A program made the position numbers and the translations under genes. DNA of 64,000 nucleotides, taken from positions 150,035-214,034 of the forward strand of contig NZ_NISY01000010.1 in the NCBI RefSeq assembly GCF_007595705.1, read 5' to 3'. Below the pieces are notes generated by a model, which worked only from the letters and a program-made list of their open reading frames with translations, was not told where the DNA came from and ran no database searches. Below, in pieces: positions 1-8,828 of this stretch. The stretch comes from Streptomyces sp. SAJ15 (lineage in GTDB: Bacteria > Actinomycetota > Actinomycetes > Streptomycetales > Streptomycetaceae). Every line of letters begins with the position of its first letter. Positions within the stretch are counted from its first letter, which is position 1.

Positions 1-787
1 CGGCGCGGTGCTGCGCGCCCACCCCGAGCTCCAGCTGCGCAACGCCGCCGGGACGCCCGTCATGGGCGCCATCGACATCTCCAACCCCGCCTCGTCTCGC
101 ATGGTGGACGACCTGACCCGCGAATTCTCCGAGCTTTTCCCCGGGCGTCACTGGCACTTGGGCGGCGACGAGTACCGCGCGCTGATGTCCAGCGACCCCG
201 AGGCGTCCTACCCGCAGCTGGCGGCCGCCGCCCGGCGCGCCTTCGGTCCCTCCGCGCGGGTGCGGGACCTCGCCACCGACTGGTTGAACGACCGTGCGGC
301 CGTCGCGCGCGAGCAGGGCAAACAGCCCAAAGCGTGGAACGACGGCTTCTTCCGCGGCGGTGTCGTGGCCCCGGACCCGGGCATTGAGGTGGAGTACTGG
401 ACCGGCAGGGAAATCGGGGCGCGGCCGCCGGTGGAGTATCTGCGGGCGGGGCAGAAGGTGGTCAACCTCAACGATGAATACCTCTATTACGTACTCGGCG
501 AGCCCAATGAGTTCCGCTATCCGACCGGGGAGCGCATCTATGCGGAATGGTCGCCGGCGGTGCTGCGCGGCACGACGCCGGTACCGGACGCCGGTCTCAC
601 CGGCGCGGACCGGGTGAAGGGCGGCAAGCTCGCGGTCTGGGGCGATCTGCCGAACGCGCAGACCCCCGAGCAGGTGGCGGCGGGAATCCGGATGCCGCTG
701 CGGGCGCTGGCCCAGCGGCTGTGGGACCCGCGGCCGCCCGTGCTGAGCTGGGCGGAGTTCCAGGCGCTGGCGGACCGGGTGGACTGA
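1..787 (+). CDS. Beta-N-acetylhexosaminidase, GH20 family (C-terminal part)
   Basis: The reading frame is open from the left edge, so the N-terminal part lies outside the window. The visible 260 or so residues are the second half of a GH20 (beta/alpha)8 barrel. The motif HWHLGGDE carries the Asp-Glu pair that in GH20 enzymes orients the substrate acetamido group and acts as acid/base in substrate-assisted catalysis. Later motifs KAWNDG and VEYWTG, and a Trp-rich C-terminus (LAVWGD, LWDP, LSWAEF), match the end of the barrel. Such enzymes remove terminal GlcNAc/GalNAc from chitin oligomers or glycans; many Streptomyces ones are secreted, but the signal region is not visible here. A hairpin at 945-968 probably ends the transcript. 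Confidence 0.9.
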   Translation, partial: GAVLRAHPELQLRNAAGTPVMGAIDISNPASSRMVDDLTREFSELFPGRHWHLGGDEYRALMSSDPEASYPQLAAAARRAFGPSARVRDLATDWLNDRAAVAREQGKQPKAWNDGFFRGGVVAPDPGIEVEYWTGREIGARPPVEYLRAGQKVVNLNDEYLYYVLGEPNEFRYPTGERIYAEWSPAVLRGTTPVPDAGLTGADRVKGGKLAVWGDLPNAQTPEQVAAGIRMPLRALAQRLWDPRPPVLSWAEFQALADRVD

Positions 788-1137
788 CCGGCCCCGTGGG
801 AGATCGGTGGCGCGCGGCGGCGGAAAGGCGCGCCACGGCGGAAAAGGGGGCGCCCGGACCGGAAGACATCCGGTGAATAGGCCGGGAACGGAGGGACGGC
901 CGGGGCCGCCACCCCCCACAGGAGAGGCCCCGACCGTCGTCCGGTACGGGCCCGCGAGCGGGCCCGTATCTCTTACAGCGCCACGTGCCGCGATTTCGTC
1001 ACACCCGGCGCCCGGCCCCGCTCTGGACTTGGCTGGGCAGATGCCCGTAACGTGCAGGTCCGCGCTTTGGGCGCGGTGTGTCGTTTATTCCTTCCGTGGA
1101 CGAGGACCAAAGGCCACGGCTCAGGGGGATCTGGAAA
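788..1137. other. Intergenic region, no gene seen
   Basis: 350 bp between the GH20 gene and the DUF4328 gene. Apart from the hairpin at 945-968 and a purine-rich ribosome-binding site (CAGGGGGA, about 1121-1128) nothing stands out. Open frames here are GC-rich shadows without a ribosome-binding site. Confidence 0.5.
945..968 (+). terminator. Hairpin terminator after the GH20 gene
   Basis: Perfect 11-bp arms, TACGGGCCCGC and GCGGGCCCGTA, are separated by GA and followed by TCTCTTA. It lies 158 bp after the GH20 stop and before the next gene on the same strand. Confidence 0.6.
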
Positions 1138-2202
1138 ATGTATTCGTGTGGGAACTGCCGCGCTGTCGCTGTCGGCCCCGACGGGCGATGTGCCGCCTGT
1201 GGGACGTATCAGCAGTCACAGCAGCCGCAGGCGACCATGCCCGCAGCCCCACCCACCCCGTACGCCCCGTACCCGGCCGCGCCGGCCGTGGGAATGCCGG
1301 CCGGTGGCGTGGACCTGCGGCGCGGGCTGGCCACCGCGCTGACCGTGATGTTCTCCGTGATGATCCCCGCGCTGGTCCTGGTGCTCATAGGCGAGGGCGG
1401 TCAGCACCAGGTGGCCTCCGACTTCCTGGACAACCCGTTCAGCGTCACGCAGGAGGAGATCGACGACGCGGATGACTTCGCCCTCGGGGCGTCGTTCATC
1501 TATGGGCTGATCGGGCTCACCGTGGCGATCCTGTGGGCGATCTGGTTCCGCAGGCTGCGGCTGAACGCCGAGGTGTTCGCGCCGGGCACGCACCGGTTCG
1601 GCAGCGGCTGGGCCGCCGGCTCCTGGTTCACCCCGGTCGTCAACCTGTGGTTCCCCAAGCAGATCGCCAACGACATCTGGCGCGCCAGCTCCCCGCAGGG
1701 GCCGCAGCAGGTACGGCGCGGCCTGCTCAACGGCTGGTGGGTGACGTTCATGGTCGCCATGGCCGTCAACCTCATCAGCAACGTCCAGTACACGGTCAAC
1801 GACCGGAAGCTGGAGGACTTGCAGGAAGACGCCAAGCGCGGCAAGTTCGTCAACCAGGACGACGCCATGGACGCGATGGAAGGCATCAAGAACTCCCTCG
1901 GCGTCAACATGTTCTCGACGGTCATCCTGATCGCCGCCGCCATCCTCGGACTGCTGCTGGTCCGGCAGATCACCGCGATGCAGGAGCAGCGTGCCGCGCT
2001 GCCGCCGCAGGCCGGCGTGGGCTACGGCATGGCCGGCGTGGCCCCTTACGGCCCGGCGGGTGCCGCGCCCTACGGCGCCGCCCCGTACGGCGCGCCCACG
2101 CCGCCCGCCGCCCCGTACGGTGCGCCGACGCAGCCCGGCGCCGCCCCCGCACCCCAGCCCGGGCCGTACCCGCCGTACGGTCCCGGCCCGACCGGAACCT
2201 GA
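1138..2202 (+). CDS. DUF4328 membrane protein with N-terminal zinc ribbon
   Basis: 354 residues from ATG 1138, chosen because CAGGGGGA lies about 9 nt upstream and because the protein then begins directly with a zinc-ribbon-like motif (CGNC, then CAACG about 13 residues later). A membrane domain with about five hydrophobic segments follows (one near residues 62-85, others between about 120 and 290), containing Trp-rich motifs such as AGSWFTPVVNLWFPKQ that typify the DUF4328 family. The last 60 residues are a Pro/Ala/Gly/Tyr-rich tail with PYGAP repeats. Function is unknown; the family is common in Streptomyces. An ECF sigma factor gene follows 76 bp downstream on the same strand. Confidence 0.88.
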   Translation: MYSCGNCRAVAVGPDGRCAACGTYQQSQQPQATMPAAPPTPYAPYPAAPAVGMPAGGVDLRRGLATALTVMFSVMIPALVLVLIGEGGQHQVASDFLDNPFSVTQEEIDDADDFALGASFIYGLIGLTVAILWAIWFRRLRLNAEVFAPGTHRFGSGWAAGSWFTPVVNLWFPKQIANDIWRASSPQGPQQVRRGLLNGWWVTFMVAMAVNLISNVQYTVNDRKLEDLQEDAKRGKFVNQDDAMDAMEGIKNSLGVNMFSTVILIAAAILGLLLVRQITAMQEQRAALPPQAGVGYGMAGVAPYGPAGAAPYGAAPYGAPTPPAAPYGAPTQPGAAPAPQPGPYPPYGPGPTGT

Positions 2203-2278
2203 TCGCGGGAGGCACGGCATCGGCGCAACCATCGGCATCGCTGGACCTCAGTTTCTCCGAGTGGAGCGGGAAGAGAGC

Positions 2279-2944
2279 GTGCAGGGGGACGACGCGGAAC
2301 TGACCGCCGCGGTGCGCGCGGCGCAGAACGGGGACGAGACGGCGTTCCGTACGGTGTACCGGTCGGTACACCCGCGCCTGCTCGGGTATGTGAGAACGCT
2401 GGTCGGCGACGCGGACGCGGAGGACATCACCTCCGAGGCGTGGCTTCAGATAGCCCGCGACCTGGACCGGTTCAGCGGCACCGCGGACCGGTTCCGCGGC
2501 TGGGCGGCCCGGATAGCCCGCAACCGGGCGCTGGACCACATCCGGATGCGCGGCCGCCGCCCCCTCATCGGCGGCGACGAGAGCGAGCTCGAGGGCTGGG
2601 CCGCGGAGGCCGACACGGCCGGTGAGGCGCTGGAGGCGCTGGGCACCGACCGCACCTTCGGCCTCATCGCCCAACTGCCCCAGGACCAGGCCGAGGCCGT
2701 GGTGCTGCGGGTGGTGGTCGGGCTCGACGCCAAGAGCGCCGCCGAGGTGCTCGGCAAGCGACCGGGCGCGGTGCGCACCGCCGCCCATCGCGGTCTGCGC
2801 CGCCTCGCCGATCTGCTGGGCGGCCCGTCCGGAGGCGAATCCACGGTGCTGGACGGGGTGCCCGCCCAGCGTGAGTCACGCGGCGGGCCGGCCCGTTCGG
2901 CCGGTGTGACGGATTCGCGCGCGCGGACGCAGAAGGACATGTGA
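2279..2944 (+). CDS. ECF-type RNA polymerase sigma factor
   Basis: About 221 residues. Region 2 is recognisable (FRTVYRSVHPRLLGYVRTL, then DAEDITSEAWLQIARDLDRF, with FRGWAARIARNRALDHIR as region 2.4) and region 4 follows (LPQDQAEAVVLRVVVGLD, SAAEVLGKRPGAVRTAAHRG as helix-turn-helix). GTG 2279 is preferred because GGAAGAG precedes it; GTG 2261 in the same frame lacks such a site. The stop overlaps the start of the next gene (ATGTGATG), so the two are translationally coupled, the usual layout of an ECF sigma factor and its membrane-bound control protein. Confidence 0.9.
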   Translation: MQGDDAELTAAVRAAQNGDETAFRTVYRSVHPRLLGYVRTLVGDADAEDITSEAWLQIARDLDRFSGTADRFRGWAARIARNRALDHIRMRGRRPLIGGDESELEGWAAEADTAGEALEALGTDRTFGLIAQLPQDQAEAVVLRVVVGLDAKSAAEVLGKRPGAVRTAAHRGLRRLADLLGGPSGGESTVLDGVPAQRESRGGPARSAGVTDSRARTQKDM

Positions 2945-4053
2945 TGGGCGACGACCACCGCTACAGCTGGCTGGATGAGGATGCCGTGGAGCGGTTGCTT
3001 CGTGGCGAGCCCGTCGAGACCTACCGGTCCGTCGGCGCCAGGGACGACCAGTCACGCATGGAAGCGGAACGTCTGGCCGCCGTCCTCGACGTCGTCGCCA
3101 CCCCCGCCCCGCCATCCGGTGATCGGCCGCTGCCCGGGGAGGACGCCGCCGTGGCCGCCTTCCGGGCGGGTCGGGAGCGTGCCGCCCGCGCCTGCTCGGG
3201 TGGCTCCGCGCCCTCCCGGTTGCGCCGTCCGCTGCGCGCCGGAATGGTCGCGGCGCTGGCGGGATGTGCCTTCGGCGGGATGGCCGTGGCTGCCGCCGCC
3301 GGGGTGCTGCCCACCCCCTTCCACCAGAGCGGCGACGAGTCGCGGCCCGGTTCCGCGGTGTCCGCGGCCGGGTCCGGGGCCGGCACCACGGCGGAGCCCC
3401 GACTGTCGGAAGACGGCTCGACAACGTCGTCAACGCCCTCCGGGGACGGGTCGCCCGGCGATCCCGACGCCGCGCGCCCGACCGGGCCGAAGACCTCCCG
3501 CCCCTTCGTCGACGGTCGCTGGGAGGACGAGGCCCGGGACCCGGAGACCGGACGCCCGTCGCGCCCGCGCGACGAGGGCCGGGAGCAGCGGGGCCGGGGC
3601 GAGAAGCACTGGGCCCTGGTGATCTGCCGGACGTATCTGGCCGCCGAGGACGGCGACGCCGCGCGGGTGGACCCCGAGGCGATACGCCGGCTGGAGCGGG
3701 CCGCGGGCGGCCCCGAGGCCGTCCGGGCCTACTGCGAGCAGGTCGTGACGCGGAACGGGGGCACCGACGACGGCCGTGGCGGCGGATCGAACGACGGCTC
3801 CGGCGACGGCGGCCGCTCCGGCGGCGACCACGGCGGCTCCGACGGCGACGACGACGGCAGCCGCGGTGGCGGGGACGACGGACCGGGCACCGACGGCGGC
3901 GGCGACCCCGCGCCCGGCCCCGTGCCCACCAGCACCCAGGGCCCCGGCACCCCGCCCCCACCGCCGCCTCCGCCCGCCCCCACCGGCGGCCCGACGCCCG
4001 CCCCGAGTGACGCGCCCAGCGGCTCCGGCGCGCCCGAGCCGACCGAGGTGTGA
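2941..4053 (+). CDS. One-pass membrane protein coupled to the ECF sigma factor; possible anti-sigma
   Basis: 370 residues. Start is GTG 2941 or ATG 2944, both inside the overlap with the sigma gene. Topology: an acidic cytoplasmic part of about 98 residues (including YSWLDEDAVERLLRGEP), one transmembrane segment at about residues 100-121, and a long extracytoplasmic region very rich in Ser, Gly, Asp and finally Pro. No HxxxCxxC zinc anti-sigma motif is seen and I do not recognise a named domain. Position and topology suggest it holds the sigma factor at the membrane, but this is inference. The tail from about residue 280 is low complexity (Gly/Asp/Ser, then a Pro tract). Confidence 0.75.
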   Translation: MMGDDHRYSWLDEDAVERLLRGEPVETYRSVGARDDQSRMEAERLAAVLDVVATPAPPSGDRPLPGEDAAVAAFRAGRERAARACSGGSAPSRLRRPLRAGMVAALAGCAFGGMAVAAAAGVLPTPFHQSGDESRPGSAVSAAGSGAGTTAEPRLSEDGSTTSSTPSGDGSPGDPDAARPTGPKTSRPFVDGRWEDEARDPETGRPSRPRDEGREQRGRGEKHWALVICRTYLAAEDGDAARVDPEAIRRLERAAGGPEAVRAYCEQVVTRNGGTDDGRGGGSNDGSGDGGRSGGDHGGSDGDDDGSRGGGDDGPGTDGGGDPAPGPVPTSTQGPGTPPPPPPPPAPTGGPTPAPSDAPSGSGAPEPTEV

Positions 4054-4151
4054 CGTTTTCCGCGGCGGTGACGCTGTAGAAAGTAGGGCCGACTGGTCAT
4101 CGGCCGCGTTGGAGCCGGGGTCCCCCCCGTACCTACGGCTCCGCGCACCCT

Positions 4152-4190
4152 GGCGCGGGCGGGGCACGTTCCCCCGGCCCCGCCCGCGCC
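4152..4190. terminator. Bidirectional terminator between convergent genes
   Basis: Perfect 14-bp inverted repeat (GGCGCGGGCGGGGC at 4152-4165, complement at 4177-4190) with an 11-nt loop. It separates the rightward membrane protein gene from the leftward L,D-transpeptidase gene. Confidence 0.8.
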
Positions 4191-4214
4191 GTAAAGTCCG
4201 CCCCTCCGGCGGCT

Positions 4215-5147
4215 CTACCTGTAGATCACGACCTTGTCGCCGACGCGGACCTGCTCGAAGACCGCGGCGATCGTCTTCTTGTCCCGGACGTTGACACAGC
4301 CGTGCGAGGCCCCGCCGTAGCCGCGGGCCGCGAAGTCCGCCGAGTAGTGCACCGCCTGGCCGCCGCTGAAGAACAGCGCGTACGGCATCGGTGTGTCGTA
4401 GAGCGTCGACACATGGTCGCGGCTCTTGAAGTTCACCTGGAAGGCGCCCTCCCGGGTCGGGGTGTACTGCGAGCCGAAGCGCACATCCACCGCCGCGACC
4501 ACCTTCCCGTTCACCATCCACGCCAGCGTGCGGCTGGTCTTGCTGACGCACAGCGCGCGCCCGGTCAGACAGCGCCGGTCCGGCGCGGCGAGCGGCCGGC
4601 TGGTGGTCGGGCGCAGCTCCAGCCGCGAGGGGCGCCTGGTGTCGGCGCGCAGCGTGGACCAGGTGCTCCGGTCCACGCCGCCGCTGACGGGCAGTGCCCG
4701 GGAGCGCTGGTAGGAGCCGACCGAGGCGGTGGTGACCGGGCCGTAGAAGCCGGTCGGGTTGCGGTCGAAGAGCCCCAGTTGGCGCAGTCGGGCCTGGAGC
4801 TCGCGCACCCGCTCGCCGCGGCTTCCGGGCGCGATCACCGGCTGGGCGGCGGGCGGCGTGGGCCGCGCGGTGGTCGGGCGCGGGACGGGGGTCCGGGACG
4901 TCGGGGACCCGCCGGCCGTCGGCTCCGCCGTCACCGGGGGCGAGGGAGTGGGTGGCGGCGACGGCCGTGCGGGGGCCGTCCCCGACGGGGCGCCGGTCGT
5001 GCCGGCGGCCGCCGCGACCCGCTCCCGTTGCTCCCGCTGCTGCTGCTGCTCGCGCTCCGCGACGGTGGTCTTGCAGCCCGCCGCCAGCGCCACGACCGCC
5101 GCGGCCGCGCAGAACCGGCTTAAGCCGGAGACCGATGTTCGACGCAT
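4215..5147 (-). CDS. L,D-transpeptidase lipoprotein with peptidoglycan-binding domain
   Basis: 310 residues. A signal peptide ends in the lipobox LAAGC (Cys25), so the enzyme is likely anchored outside the membrane. A Pro/Thr-rich linker (about 30-100) leads to a PG_binding_1-like repeat (about 105-165; RVRELQARLRQLGLF, GFYGPVTTASVGSYQ). The C-terminal YkuD domain carries the catalytic motif SHGCVN with nucleophile Cys284. L,D-transpeptidases form 3-3 (meso-diaminopimelate) cross-links in peptidoglycan, abundant in Streptomyces. The start at 5147 is supported by the purine-rich AAAGGTGGGGGG upstream and by the signal peptide. It is divergent from the mutase gene at 5262. Confidence 0.93.
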   Translation of the reverse strand: MRRTSVSGLSRFCAAAAVVALAAGCKTTVAEREQQQQREQRERVAAAAGTTGAPSGTAPARPSPPPTPSPPVTAEPTAGGSPTSRTPVPRPTTARPTPPAAQPVIAPGSRGERVRELQARLRQLGLFDRNPTGFYGPVTTASVGSYQRSRALPVSGGVDRSTWSTLRADTRRPSRLELRPTTSRPLAAPDRRCLTGRALCVSKTSRTLAWMVNGKVVAAVDVRFGSQYTPTREGAFQVNFKSRDHVSTLYDTPMPYALFFSGGQAVHYSADFAARGYGGASHGCVNVRDKKTIAAVFEQVRVGDKVVIYR

Positions 5148-5261
5148 GGTGTACCCCCCACCTTTCTCCCGAGGTTCAAGAATGCCCGAAGCTGCCCGTC
5201 CGCGAACATCGGCGCATGCTGTGAGGGAGAGGACACCACTCGTTACGGGAGGCGGGCATCC

Positions 5262-6851
5262 ATGGCGCGCGTGTCGGAGTCGGGGCTGCCCATCGAGCCG
5301 GTCTACGAGCCCGAGGCGCTGGGCGCCTGGGACCCGGCCACCGCACTGGGCGAGCCCGGCGGCTACCCCTTCACCCGGGGGGTGTACCCGACGATGTACA
5401 CCGGCCGCCCCTGGACGATGCGGCAGTACGCGGGCTTCGGCACCGCCGCCGAGTCCAACGCCCGCTACCGGCAGCTGATCGAGCACGGCACCACCGGCCT
5501 CTCGGTCGCCTTCGACCTGCCGACCCAGATGGGCTATGACTCCGACGCCGAACTCGCGCACGGCGAGGTCGGCAAGGTGGGGGTGGCCGTCGACTCGATC
5601 GACGACATGCGGCTGCTGTTCGCCGGCATCCCGCTGGACGAGGTCTCCACCTCGATGACGATCAACGCCCCCGCGGCGCTGCTCCTGCTGCTGTACGAAC
5701 TGGTCGCCGAGGAGCAGGGCGTGGCGGCCGACCAGCTCACCGGCACCCTCCAGAACGACGTCCTGAAGGAGTACATCGCCCGTGGGACCTACATCTTCCC
5801 GCCGGGCCCCTCGCTGCGGCTGACCGCCGACATCTTCCAGTACTGCAAGGCCGAGATGCCGCGGTGGAACACCATCTCCATCTCCGGCTACCACATGGCC
5901 GAGGCCGGCGCCTCGCCCGCACAGGAGATCGCCTTCACCCTGGCCAACGGCGTCGAGTACGTCCGCACGGCCATCGAGGCGGGGATGTACGTGGACGAGT
6001 TCGCGCCCCGACTCTCCTTCTTCTTCGTCGCCCGCACCACCCTTCTGGAGGAGGTGGCCAAGTTCCGCGCCGCCCGCCGGCTGTGGGCCCGCGTCATGCG
6101 CGAGGAGTTCGGCGCCCGCAACCCGCGCTCGCAGATGCTGCGCTTCCACACCCAGACCGCCGGGGTCCAGCTCACCGCCCAGCAGCCCCAGGTCAACCTG
6201 GTCCGGGTGGCGGTGCAGGCGCTGGCCGCGGTCCTCGGCGGCACCCAGTCGCTGCACACCAACGCCTTCGACGAGGCCATCGCGCTGCCCACCGAGAACT
6301 CCGCCCGCCTCGCGCTGCGCACCCAGCAGGTGCTGGCCCACGAGACGGATGTGACGGCCACCGTCGACCCCTTCGCCGGGTCCTACGCCATCGAGGCGAT
6401 GACCGACGACATCGAGACGGCGGCGGCCGAGCTGATGCAGGAGGTGGAGGGGTTCGGCGGGGCCGTGGCCGCCATCGAACGGGGCTTCCAGAAGGACGAG
6501 ATCGAACGGAACGCCTACCGCATCGCCCGCGAGACCGAGGAGGGGCAGCGGGTCGTCGTCGGCGTCAACCGCTTCCAGACCGCCGAGGAGGAGCCGTACG
6601 AACCGCTCCGCGTGGACCCGGCGATCGAGGCCCAGCAGGTCGAACGGCTGGAACGGCTGCGCGCCGACCGCGACGCCGGCGCGGTGCGGGCCGCCCTGGA
6701 GGCGCTGAAGAAGACCGCCGAGAGGGAGGCCGGCCACGGCAACGTGCTCTACCCGATGAAGCGGGCGCTGGCCGCGCGCGCCACCGTCGGCGAGGTCTGC
6801 GGTGCGCTGCGGGAGATCTGGGGTACATACGACGCGACGACCGCGTTCTGA
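5262..6851 (+). CDS. Acyl-CoA mutase large subunit (methylmalonyl/isobutyryl-CoA mutase family)
   Basis: 529 residues, aligning end to end with the substrate-binding barrel of B12-dependent acyl-CoA mutases. Family motifs include YPFTRGVYPTMY near the N-terminus, QYAGFGTAAESNARYR, GLSVAFDLPTQMGYDSD, WNTISISGYHMAEAG, RFHTQTAGVQLTAQQP and LHTNAFDEAIALPTE. There is no cobalamin-binding DxHxxG domain, so a separate small subunit must supply it, as for IcmA/IcmB-type enzymes. The substrate cannot be fixed from sequence alone; in Streptomyces several paralogues exist (methylmalonyl, isobutyryl, ethylmalonyl types). No partner gene lies in the window. Start ATG 5262 follows GGGAGGCGGG. Confidence 0.9.
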   Translation: MARVSESGLPIEPVYEPEALGAWDPATALGEPGGYPFTRGVYPTMYTGRPWTMRQYAGFGTAAESNARYRQLIEHGTTGLSVAFDLPTQMGYDSDAELAHGEVGKVGVAVDSIDDMRLLFAGIPLDEVSTSMTINAPAALLLLLYELVAEEQGVAADQLTGTLQNDVLKEYIARGTYIFPPGPSLRLTADIFQYCKAEMPRWNTISISGYHMAEAGASPAQEIAFTLANGVEYVRTAIEAGMYVDEFAPRLSFFFVARTTLLEEVAKFRAARRLWARVMREEFGARNPRSQMLRFHTQTAGVQLTAQQPQVNLVRVAVQALAAVLGGTQSLHTNAFDEAIALPTENSARLALRTQQVLAHETDVTATVDPFAGSYAIEAMTDDIETAAAELMQEVEGFGGAVAAIERGFQKDEIERNAYRIARETEEGQRVVVGVNRFQTAEEEPYEPLRVDPAIEAQQVERLERLRADRDAGAVRAALEALKKTAEREAGHGNVLYPMKRALAARATVGEVCGALREIWGTYDATTAF

Positions 6852-6877
6852 GCGGTCCGAGGCGTTGGGGGGACGAG

Positions 6878-7498
6878 GTGCGCACACGGATCGGTGCGGC
6901 GGCGATACCGGTCGCGTTGCTGCTGGCGGGGGCGGCGCTGACGGGCTGCGAGGACGACGAGGGCGGGGGCGAGCCCTCGGCGCCCCTCCCGGGCGACCGG
7001 GCGTCGGCGACCTCACGGCCGGCCGACCGGCCGAGCGGGGACCCGTCGGGGGCGAGCACCCCACGCCCGGTGCGCGGCGCACCCCTGCGCTTCCTGCCGG
7101 TCGAGCGGGAGGCCCCCGGGGCCTGCCGCGGCGCCTCGCCGACCTCCTTCACCGAGCGGAGCGACACCGCGGGCACCAGCTGCCTGACCGTCACGCCCCG
7201 CGAGAGCGACGGCATGACGATCACCGGGACCGCGGCCGCGAAGGCGTCGTTCGACGAGTACGGCTCCGGCTGGATCGTGACCGTCACACTGACCGACACC
7301 GACGCCCGGCGCTTCGGGGAGCTCAGCGAGCGGCTGGCGACCCGTACGCCGCCGACCAACCGCGTCGCCATGATCCGCGACGGCCGGCTGCTGTCGGCCC
7401 CCGCCGTCACCACCGCCATCACCGGCGGCAAGGTCCAGATCTCGGGGAGCTTCACCCAGGACACGGCCCGGCGGCTGGCCGAGGACCTCGGCGGCTGA
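6878..7498 (+). CDS. Lipoprotein with SecD-like periplasmic (P1 head) domain
   Basis: 206 residues from GTG 6878, which has GGGGGGA 4 nt upstream and begins only 27 bp after the mutase stop. The signal peptide ends in the lipobox ALTGC (Cys23). A Ser/Pro-rich linker follows and then about 120 residues resembling the P1 head of SecD (ASFDEYGSGWIVTVTLTD, RVAMIRDGRLLSAPAVTTAITGGKVQISG). The motif of a variable residue, then SAPAV and a glycine-rich turn, is characteristic. Only the soluble domain is present, so it is not a protein translocase itself. Function unknown. Confidence 0.85.
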   Translation: MRTRIGAAAIPVALLLAGAALTGCEDDEGGGEPSAPLPGDRASATSRPADRPSGDPSGASTPRPVRGAPLRFLPVEREAPGACRGASPTSFTERSDTAGTSCLTVTPRESDGMTITGTAAAKASFDEYGSGWIVTVTLTDTDARRFGELSERLATRTPPTNRVAMIRDGRLLSAPAVTTAITGGKVQISGSFTQDTARRLAEDLGG

Positions 7499-7564
7499 GG
7501 CGGCGGCGCCGGACGGAGGGGTGAGCCCGGGCCGGGCGGCCGGCGGCTGGGCGACACTGGTCCC

Positions 7565-7777
7565 ATGTCCTCACCGCGTCGCGCCTGTCCCGTGTGCACC
7601 CGTCAGATCGCGGTCGTCGGCGGGCGCTTCGCCCGCCACGATCCGCCCGGCCGGCGGAGCGGCCTCGACCTCGTCTCCTGCCCGGGCTCCCGACGGATCG
7701 CGCCGCTGCTGGCTGCGGAGCCGTCGCTGTTCCCGACGGACCAGCCGCCGACGACGGGCCAACAGGCGCTGTTCTGA
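7565..7777 (+). CDS. Small Cys-containing protein, possible zinc-binding
   Basis: 70 residues: an N-terminal CPVC motif (residues 9-12) followed by RQIAVVGGRFARHDPPG, a single further Cys in LVSCPGSRR, and a disordered C-terminus. Several Streptomyces carry short proteins of this pattern. The spacing of the Cys and His residues could bind zinc, but this is inference. It is too short for a firm family call; codon use is typical for the genome. Confidence 0.65.
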   Translation: MSSPRRACPVCTRQIAVVGGRFARHDPPGRRSGLDLVSCPGSRRIAPLLAAEPSLFPTDQPPTTGQQALF

Positions 7778-7793
7778 GCGGTGCGGCGCCGGT

Positions 7794-7835
7794 GCGGCGC
7801 GCGCGTCGCCGCGTGCCCGCCGCGTGGCGCGCCGC
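7794..7835. terminator. Possible hairpin between convergent genes
   Basis: Nine-bp arms GCGGCGCGC (7794-7802) and GCGCGCCGC (7827-7835) with a 24-nt GC-rich loop, lying between the convergent genes ending at 7777 and 7839. Weak evidence because the whole stretch is GC-rich. Confidence 0.35.
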
Positions 7836-7838
7836 GGC

Positions 7839-8705
7839 TCAGCTCCGCTTGAGCACCTCGAAGATGCTGCTGAAGCCGTGCTCCCCGAAGCCCCGGTCGA
7901 GGGCGCGGTCCGCGTCGGCCTTGACCGCGTCCAGCCCGGTCATGTCGATGCCCTTGGCGCGTCCGGCGTGCAGGACGTGCTCGATGCCCGCGGTCATCAT
8001 CGCCAGGTTGGCCTCGCCGCCCGGGTAGGTGCCCTCGGCGATCTCGGCGCCGGTGCCCGCGATGATCGGGGGCATGATGGTGATGATCTCGCTCAGGAAC
8101 GGCGCGAAGTCGGTCGCCCCCACGCCCTCCGCGTCCACCATGGCGAAGGAGCGCAGCACTCCGCCGTAGGTCGAGTAGAACAGGTTGAGCATCGCCAGGT
8201 CGTAGACGGCGGCGGTCCCGGCGTCGGCGCCGAGGTAGGGCACGTGGCCCGCCAGCGCCTTCAGGGTCTCCTGATGCGCCTCGTGGGCGGGGTGCGAGCC
8301 GCTGAACAGGATCAGCGCCTCCGGCCGGCCGACCACCGGGGTGGGCACCATGATCGCGCCGTCGAGGTAGTCGATGCCGTGGCCCGTCGCCCATTCGGCG
8401 GCCTTGCGCGCACGCTCCGGGGTGTCGGAGGTCAGGTTGACCAGCACCCGACCGGCGAGGGCGTCGGCGAGCGGTTCGAGGAGCGCGTCGCTGGCGTCGT
8501 AGTCGAGGAGACAGACGATCACCAGCGGGCTCGCCGTGACGGCCTCCCTGACGTCGGCGGCGCGGCGCGCGCCCCTGGCCACCAGCTCCGCGTCCTTGCC
8601 CGGCGAGCGGTTCCACACGGTGGTGGGGTGGCCCGACTCCAGCAGCGCGGTGGCCAGCGCCCGGCCCATCGCGCCCAGACCGAGGACCGTGACAGGTGTG
8701 CTCAT
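7839..8705 (-). CDS. NAD(P)-dependent oxidoreductase, imine reductase-like
   Basis: 288 residues. A Rossmann fold begins at once with GLGAMG (9-14) and WNRSPGK (NADPH-type). The middle has the beta-hydroxyacid-dehydrogenase/imine-reductase strand YLDGAIMVP. The C-terminal helical domain contains GTAAVYDLAMLNLFYS with Asp169 at the place of the catalytic Asp found in one class of imine reductases. This suggests NADPH-dependent reduction of imines or related C=N substrates rather than 6-phosphogluconate oxidation. Start ATG 8705 has GGGAG about 13 nt and AGAG about 1 nt upstream; an upstream in-frame extension to 8783 lacks homology. No regulator sits immediately beside it. Confidence 0.85.
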   Translation of the reverse strand: MSTPVTVLGLGAMGRALATALLESGHPTTVWNRSPGKDAELVARGARRAADVREAVTASPLVIVCLLDYDASDALLEPLADALAGRVLVNLTSDTPERARKAAEWATGHGIDYLDGAIMVPTPVVGRPEALILFSGSHPAHEAHQETLKALAGHVPYLGADAGTAAVYDLAMLNLFYSTYGGVLRSFAMVDAEGVGATDFAPFLSEIITIMPPIIAGTGAEIAEGTYPGGEANLAMMTAGIEHVLHAGRAKGIDMTGLDAVKADADRALDRGFGEHGFSSIFEVLKRS

Positions 8706-8828
8706 CTCTCTGCTCCCGTTTCGCTTCGCGACCCCGTCCGGGGGCGTCCTCACCAGAGTTGGCCGCGGCGCCGAGATGATCAAGTACGCACAAAAAGGTG
8801 CGTCCTGACCCGAAGGTAAGCGTGCAGG

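Noticed and set aside
208..912. Long open frames opposite the GH20, DUF4328, mutase and other genes
   Set aside because: High GC removes stop codons in shadow frames; these have Arg/Pro/Ala-rich content, no family motifs and no ribosome-binding sites.
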